A model generated the notes under the pieces. The model was not told where the DNA came from, searched no databases, and worked only from the letters and a program-made list of their open reading frames with translations. Made by a program: the position numbers and the translations under genes. From the NCBI GenBank assembly GCA_036925085.1, contig JAUPFP010000001.1, positions 11,290,354-11,354,353 on the forward strand: 64,000 nt of DNA, read 5' to 3'. Positions 57,960 through 64,000 of this stretch are shown here, piece after piece (positions within the stretch are counted from its first letter, which is position 1; every line of letters starts with the position of its first letter). The DNA is from Brachycybe producta. Its lineage: Eukaryota > Arthropoda > Diplopoda > Playtdesmida > Andrognathidae.

Positions 57960-58240
57960 TACAAATATATATATATATATAAAAAAAAATGAAGTGAAAA
58001 AAAGAAAAAAAAAACAACCACTACAAACCAGAAGACCATCACCTCTTCGAGCAGGCAGAAGGTAAGAAAACATTGTTTCATTTATACAAGGCCAGCCCAG
58101 TACCCTTCATACCAACATAACCCACCCAGCAAGGTTTTATAATTAAAAGCAAACCAAAGGGGGGGGGGGGGGGGTCGAGCCTTACCTGTTACCCCTCTGT
58201 ATCCTTCTCCCTATATGGGTAGGGCAATTGGGGAATAACA
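57960..58240 (+). mobile_element. Family-X LTR, 3'-end fragment
   Basis: Shares GGCAGAAGGTAAGAAAA, a GGCCAGCCCA word and the end TTGGGGAATAACA with the solo LTR at 50054-51351. A G-run of about 18 bases lies at 58159. The 5' part is missing. Confidence 0.7.
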
Positions 58241-58897
58241 TTTATTACTGTACTGGTATGTGGAAAATGATTGTCAGAACTAAATATTTAGCAATATTAA
58301 TAAGGTAAAAGATATTACTTAATGCTGTAAATGCATGTCTTGACTTTATGCTGATGGTGTATTTCCTTATTAAAATATTCCAACAAGGACTGTAAAAAAA
58401 TGAAAAAAGAAATGTAGAAGTTAATTCAGATCCAAAAGCCATCGTTTCAAATGTCAGCATAGAAAAATCACAATGCTATTTAGATGTACAGGTTCTAGGA
58501 AATTCAGCAAAGGAAACTCCTCGCTAAGTACAAATTCAGAAAACTTCAGATAAGCAAATTCCATGCATGGAATCTGATGACCAAGAATGGGTTCAAAATT
58601 TAGAACCATGCAATTTAACATCAGACTGTTAGGGTTACAAAAAATTTAAACTAAATAAAAACAATAAAAACAAAAACAATATATAATAATTTTATAAAAA
58701 ATCCCAGTTAGTAACATACGATGAGTCATAATCATAGTACCAACTTTAAAATGTAAACAAAGTCTCCATAACAGGCGTTAAGTTAGTCATGAAGAAAAAA
58801 CAAAAAGTTAAAAGCTAAAAGGGTGTAATATAACACCTTAAGTGAATAGAACAAGGCAGATGAAGAAAGTGAAAAGGTGTAATATTCAATTGAATTC

Positions 58898-59954
58898 TGT
58901 TAGGTGTTGAAAAAACAAAACAAAAAAGAAACATTATTAAAAGAAAAAATAAGAAAACAAACACCTAACATACAAGACTAACATTTGAAAGAAATTATAA
59001 AACAGAAATCAGACACCTAACAATTAAAACAGGAATAATAAAATGACAAACAATTAAAGTGTGACAAATGTAATTGGAGTAAGAACATCTGCCGATGTAA
59101 AAAACTTTATAAAAAACTTACGATGGATGTAGCAGGTGGTAAAATAATATAATATGATACTTTTCTCAATGGATAAACAAGGAACTTAATTCAAAAATTA
59201 GAAAGAGGTAATAAATATGATACTACTACTAACAAATATTGAAGTCACATAAAGAAATATACAACACCTGCATATAGTGACAAGAAATATAGATATAATA
59301 ATTTAGAAAAAAGGTAATATAAAATTGACCCCTGTTAAAAGGGTTAACTTCAATTATCATCTAATGTAACTACTGTCAATCACATATTAATCACTTAATG
59401 CAATAATATGTCAATCATATGATTGAACAATAAGACAATTAGAGAAGAAGCCCAAATTAACCAATTAGAGATAGGGAAAGAACAAAAATCCGATTATAGT
59501 TAGTGACTTTCATTCTTTTAGTCAGAGTGTGGCAGACTCTCAAGGAGAGTGGTGATGGGAAAGACAGTGTCGTAGCAGAGTTAAGAATGAAACTGGTAAC
59601 CTTTTGGGGGGAACAAGTGTGCATGGATTTGTTTTAACCTGAGTTTTCTAAGTTGAAAGTTGAAAAGAAAAAATTAAAAAATTAAATTAACCAAAAACTA
59701 AGTGTATTGTGCAACAACAGCATCAGCAACAGTGGTAACAGCAACATCAACAATAACAACAAAGCAATCCATAAGAAACCAGTACCAGGTAAGACCAATT
59801 TAATAATTTTATAAAGGCCAACACAGTACCCCTCTATATGTACCAATAAAACCCTCCCAGCCAAGGTTTAACAATGGGGGGGTCGAACCTCAACCATCAT
59901 ATGTTAACCCTTTGTGTTTTTTTCATATATAGGTAGGGCCATTGGGGAATAACA
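58898..59954 (+). mobile_element. Nested family-X solo LTR
   Basis: TGTTAGGTGTTG to GGGGAATAACA, flanked by ATTC on both sides (58894-58897, 59955-59958). It sits in the (ATTCA)n tail of a CR1 fragment. 1057 bp; lacks the 44-bp minisatellite of the 50054 copy. Confidence 0.85.
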
Positions 59955-60211
59955 ATTCAATTCAATTAGATACACCTGCAATCAGCTTGAAAGCCATGTG
60001 GCAGGGAGGATTGCTCCCAATCATGAGTTATTGTCATTATTTAAAAATAAGACATCATCACGAAATTGAAATCGTCCTAACAAAGAACTATTCACAGGAA
60101 GAAAATTCCAGTCTAACAACATTAGGAATAAAAGACCAAAAATATGCATCAGTCCTAGCCATTAATTCTTTGAAAGTCTTTGAATGCCCAAATCTACCGT
60201 TACGAGGATAA
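59955..60211 (-). pseudogene. CR1-like 3' fragment
   Basis: Nearly identical to 39360-39605, with tail ATTCAATTCAATT at the plus-strand left end. Encodes only the C-terminal residues of the reverse transcriptase ORF. Inserted in the copy-3 LTR between GTGTAATAT and AACACTTTAAGT. Confidence 0.8.
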
Positions 60212-61129
60212 CACTTTAAGTGAAACAATGCCAACAAGAAAAAGAAACAATTACTTACAATAGGCATACGATACAAAACATTAACAAAAAATGATACGGT
60301 AACTATGATAGGAGTGTAAAAGAAGAAAGTTACAAAAAATTAACCTTTTATAACAAAGGTCACAATTACTGTATATCTGTGATCTATGATATGTTACAGT
60401 CAAAATTAAAAGTAATGTTAAAGTAGCCTGTCAATCAAAATAATATAAAAAGTTATTCCATTGTTACTTGTTAGTTATACTAACACAAATTAAAATTTAT
60501 AAAAAGGGGTCACAGCTGTGTTTACATCTAATGTAACTTTTGTCAACAATTGATGTCATGTTAGACTTCCCTGTCAATCACAATACTTTCACTTGTCAAT
60601 CATAAGGTTGACCAATTAAATGATCAGATAATCATTCCAAATTAACCAATTAGAGACTAGAATAGAGCTAAAATCTTCGAGTGTCTACAGCTACAGAAGG
60701 TGAAACCTAGAAGTTTTAGAGTATAGTGGAAAAGAAAGAAAAGCAGTATAGGAACTTAAGTTTACATCAAATATACTAGATTCCAATGGGAACCTAGTAT
60801 ATTAGTTCTTTCACATAATACAGTCAACACATAGAATTTAATTTTGGTTGTGTACTTTAAAATTTTATATGGTCTAAACAAGTCAAAAGTGACTTAAAAC
60901 AGTTTACCTCTGAGGCACTGATTTGCTCTGGGAACTGAAAAGGCTGCAAAGCTCGTGTTTATGTTCAGAATGTGAAATTAAAAAAGTGCTTGAAACTTAT
61001 TATTTTCAAATTTGAATGTTTCTTAACATTTGTTTTCTTCTTTTGCAATTATTTTACTAACAACTTAACAATTAACAATGTTATTACTCATTTTTGCAGA
61101 CATCATCATAAAAAAACTTTAGTATTTCA

Positions 61130-61207
61130 TATAAATGAAAAAAAAAATCAAAAAATCTGATTTAAATAAAAAAAAATCGATTTATTTGATTTTTTAAAAA
61201 AAATCAA
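61130..61207. mobile_element. hAT-type terminus inside the LTR
   Basis: AATCAGCCACCCTAG resembles the CCAGCCACCCTG end of the MITE at 39227-40778. Preceded by AT-rich inverted AAATCGATTT-type sequence. The other end was not found. The same piece recurs at 63510-63570. Confidence 0.4.
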
Positions 61208-61796
61208 AAAAATCAGCCACCCTAGTCTAAACAAGTCAACACATAGAATTTAATTTTGGGTTTGTACTTTAAAATATTCAGATGATCTAAACTGATCAAA
61301 AAATAGAAATAATTTTGGTTTTGTACTTTAAAATTTTATATGGTCTAAACAAGACAACAGATAGAATTAATTTTGGTTTGGTACTTCAAAATTATTTGTT
61401 GGTACATTTATTGGTAATTCATAATAAATTGTGAGCAAACTTCATTTGTGTGTGTAGTGATCATCATTTAAGTGCGTGTTAAATGTGTGTGTGGAAAAAG
61501 CAAAAAAAACAAATCAACTAATCAACCCCAAATCAACAGGACATCTGCCGCCTCTACAAGGAAAGGTAGGAAACCAATACTTTATTCTTAAATAAGGCCA
61601 ATAATATAGGAATACACTGGGTAACATAGGGGAAGGGGCACAATTTAAACAGAGAACAAGACAAGGATAGTAGTTCCCTTTAAGGGCAAATTGCCCGGGA
61701 ACAGGACCAATCTGTTAGCTTTTAACTTATTTCCCTTTCTTTAAATTTTTCAAATTTACTAACTCAGGGCAACAGAGTGGGTCTAAATACAACAAG

Positions 61797-61814
61797 TGGC
61801 ACAGTCGACAGGAT
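61797..61814 (+). promoter_or_regulatory. Primer binding site of copy 3
   Basis: TGGCACAGTCGACAGGAT, one base different from the sites at 6225 and 19314. Confidence 0.65.
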
Positions 61815-62329
61815 AATATCCTTGTTGAGTTTAAAACATTGTTACCTTTTCTTTTAAATATTTGTGTGGTTGTTTTCTGATTTAGTTTGACATTTTTTGG
61901 GGGTTTGCAAATATTTTTTGTCTTATTTCTTCTTCTTCCCTTTTCTTTCTTTTTTTTCTCTCTTCTAAAACATTACCTTTTACATGGTAATTTAATAAAT
62001 TAAGAAAGAAAATGAAACAGAAAAAAATATATATAAAAAATGAAATAAAATACAGAGAAAGAAAAATAAAACAAATTCTTTTTGATGTTCCTCTGATATT
62101 TTGGGTTTCTATGAAAATCTTAACTGAAGTGTCTTAAGTAATATGGCCTTTTAAGTAATTTAAGTAGAATAAATGCATGTTTTTTATTTTTTATTTTAAT
62201 TTTAACTGAGCACAAGCGCAAACGCATACACATACACGCACGCTCCCAAACAAAGTCCACCAAGGGGTTAATTGGGGGACCGAAATAATCATATTTGGGG
62301 GTTGTTGTTCAAATTGTCAATATTTGCAG

Positions 62330-63015
62330 ATGAGCTGTGATTAGCCTCCATTAAAGGTAACCATAGACAAGTGTCCCTGGAACACAAGTTGCTATAAAAA
62401 AAGACCACCGAACAATCTCAAAGACTTCCAAAAGCACGTAGCTTGTTGTTTTCACGGTCCTCGTATATTTTACCCAAGGAAGGAACAGCTTCCGGTACAG
62501 CTGGTCAAACCTTTTGAAGAACCTTACAAACCACAGACAAAGAAGATCAAGCTGCTGGTCCTGTAGATGAACCAGAAGATCCAATCCAAGTTGTCATAAG
62601 AGAATTCAACCGAGTTGATTTAAATTCAAGTCCTGCTCCCACGGCTGAGCAAGAGCCACCGCAGTTCATCCCTCCTGAGACAACAAGCAGTGGAAGCGGG
62701 CAGCCCAACAACCTAACACGTGGAGATAGATACGCCCAGATATTTAACCAAATATTTGCTGCGGAAAGAGAAAGAGCCCAAGCGAGAGCTGAAACACCAG
62801 AGCCCGAACAAGAGACTACCGTAAGAGAACCACCACCTCACCCAAGACACCAAGAAACTACCGTGGAACGAACACCACTTCATCCAAGACAACAGAGACC
62901 AAGAAGACAAGGGCCAAGAAGTCAGCCTATCAACCCTCGACGTGAACCAGGTCCGGTGCAGGGACTAAACGGACCGTTCTATATGAGTGATGGCTTCTGT
63001 TTTTACTTGGCATAA
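62330..63015 (+). pseudogene. Accessory ORF A, copy 3
   Basis: ATG at 62330 is followed by a stop at 62342. The downstream frame encodes K-C-P-W-N-T-S-C and later C-C-F-H, the Cys/His module. After a frame change, the position of the 2A-like motif reads V-D-L-N-S-S-P, so it is lost. The tail has three related P-R-H/Q-Q-E/R stretches and ends G-L-N-G-P-F-Y-M ... L-A at TAA 63013-63015. Confidence 0.5.
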
Positions 63016-63108
63016 AAGAAAACATTTAAAGGTGAAGATAAACTTTTGCTACTAAAATAAACTGATTAGGGTAAACACTGAATGTTTGTACCAGATAACA
63101 CATAACAG

Positions 63109-63348
63109 ATGGAAAATGAAGAAAACACAAACCCAATATCAGAAGACAGAAACACACATTGCCCAGTAGATAGTGAATGTGAAATTCAGTACGACATAAG
63201 GCGATACCTTGTACGTTGTCTTTTCCATAAAAAACGATTTTCGTTAGCTCATTTTATTAGTAGATGCGTAAAGCACCCAGGTATCCATGAGGTAGTTTTT
63301 CAAACGAATGAAAGCATTGATGAGAAGTCTCTTATTCAAAAACAATAA
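63109..63348 (+). CDS. Accessory ORF B, copy 3
   Basis: Intact 79-residue ORF almost identical to 20535-20777: H-C-P-V-D-S-E-C, spacer, R-C-L-F-H. Most differences lie in the first 15 residues and the last 20. Confidence 0.65.
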   Translation: MENEENTNPISEDRNTHCPVDSECEIQYDIRRYLVRCLFHKKRFSLAHFISRCVKHPGIHEVVFQTNESIDEKSLIQKQ

Positions 63349-63365
63349 CTAAAAGAGGTACCTAA

Positions 63366-63510
63366 ATGAATGTAGGTGAACAGCTTGTGGTATGCTTGAG
63401 TAATGAACCTCCTTGTCCATATTCTAATGTTTGTTTCAGACTTCCAATAGAAGAAGTTGATGCAAATAATTGGATAAGTATAACACATAGATTCTATTTT
63501 GACATTCAAA
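63366..63510 (+). pseudogene. Accessory ORF C, truncated
   Basis: ATG at 63366; reads P-C-P-Y-S-N-V-C-F-R-L-P and continues in frame through I-T-H-R-F-Y-F-D-I-Q-N, where copy 2 has its 4-base deletion. Coding sequence stops at the recombination junction near 63510. Confidence 0.55.
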
Positions 63511-64000
63511 ACTGATTTAAATAAAAAAAAATAGATTTGATTTTTTTTAAAAAATCAAAAAAATCAGCCACCCTGGTCTAAACAAGTCAACACATTGAAT
63601 TTAATTTTGGTTTTGTACTTTAAAATTTTATATGGTCTAAACAAGACAACAGATAGAATTAATTTTGGTTTGGTACTTCAAAATTATTTGTTCGTACATT
63701 TATTGGTAGGTAATTCATAATAAATTGTGAGCAAACTTCATTTGTGTGTGTAGTGATCATCATTTAAGTGCGTGTTAAATTTGCGTGGAAAAAGCAAAAA
63801 AAAAATCAACTAATCAACCCCAAATCAACAGGACATCTGCCGCCTCTACAAGGGAAGGTAGGAAACCAATACTTTATTCTTAAATAAGGCCAATAATATA
63901 GGAATACACTGGGTAACATAGGGGAAAGGGCACAATTTAAACAGAGAACAAGACAAAGATAGTAGTTCCCTTTAAGGGCAAATTGCCCGGGAACAGGACC
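63510..64000 (+). repeat. Partial 3' LTR of copy 3
   Basis: Matches 61148-61690 with few differences, including the AT-rich hAT-like piece, the TCTAAAC repeat and the CCGCCTCTACAAG word. Runs off the window. Confidence 0.75.

Larger units (their letters stand above)
58627..61794 (+). repeat. 5' LTR of copy 3, with nested insertions
   Basis: Starts TGTTAGGGTTAC and ends ACAACA before AG and the primer site. It aligns with the 16009 LTR on both sides of the insertion at 58883-60211. A repeat of about 68-bp units beginning TCTAAAC lies at 61207-61400. Confidence 0.65.
58627..64000 (+). mobile_element. Family-X retrotransposon, copy 3, internally deleted
   Basis: 5' LTR 58627-61794, primer site 61797-61814, ORFs A, B and part of C, then at about 63510 a jump into sequence that repeats 61148 onward of the LTR. 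The likely history is a deletion from inside ORF C into the 3' LTR. The window ends within that LTR. Confidence 0.7.

Overview
This is a window of an AT-rich eukaryotic nuclear genome, almost certainly from an invertebrate animal. It holds one long gene split by GT-AG introns, surrounded by CR1-like non-LTR, LTR, hAT, piggyBac, Tc1/mariner and Helitron-type mobile elements. The phylum cannot be decided from the sequence. No rRNA, tRNA, CRISPR array or bacterial operon was seen.

Layout. 1-1180 is a satellite with a 125-bp unit and a 500-bp higher-order period. 1298-9655 is a run of LTR and CR1 remnants leading into copy 1 of a Ty3/gypsy-like element ('family X'): LTR 4404-6222, a tRNA-Ser-type primer site, a chain of small accessory ORFs, then a gag with a zinc knuckle. 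9656-11340 holds palindromes and fragments. 11641-13954 holds tandem Helitron-like elements, one carrying a large inverted minisatellite. 14839-15738 holds a spliced PC4-like ssDNA-binding gene with a following zinc-finger ORF; a decayed second copy lies at 26256-27060. 16009-21275 is copy 2 of family X, 21731-22380 a piggyBac remnant, 25386-26180 a Tc1 transposase remnant.

29687-55349 (minus strand) is a complete 22-exon ABCA3-type lipid transporter gene. All splice phases agree and the product is about 1712 aa. Its introns hold hAT MITEs with 8-bp target duplications, a CR1 copy nested in one of them, a Helitron, a solo family-X LTR and a dispersed repeat of about 430 bp. 57190-57815 is a hAT transposase remnant. 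58627-64000 is copy 3 of family X, with a nested LTR and CR1 inside its 5' LTR.

The most unusual content is the accessory region of family X. All three copies carry, between primer site and gag, several short ORFs sharing one cysteine/histidine pattern (CP-x3/4-C, a spacer, C-x2-H). In copy 1 one of these modules is fused to the C-terminus of a Bcl-2-like domain. Copy 2 has a 2A-like E-x-N-P-G-P motif in its first ORF. Each family-X LTR also contains its own, unrelated minisatellite. No pol gene is visible in any copy, so all copies here are defective.
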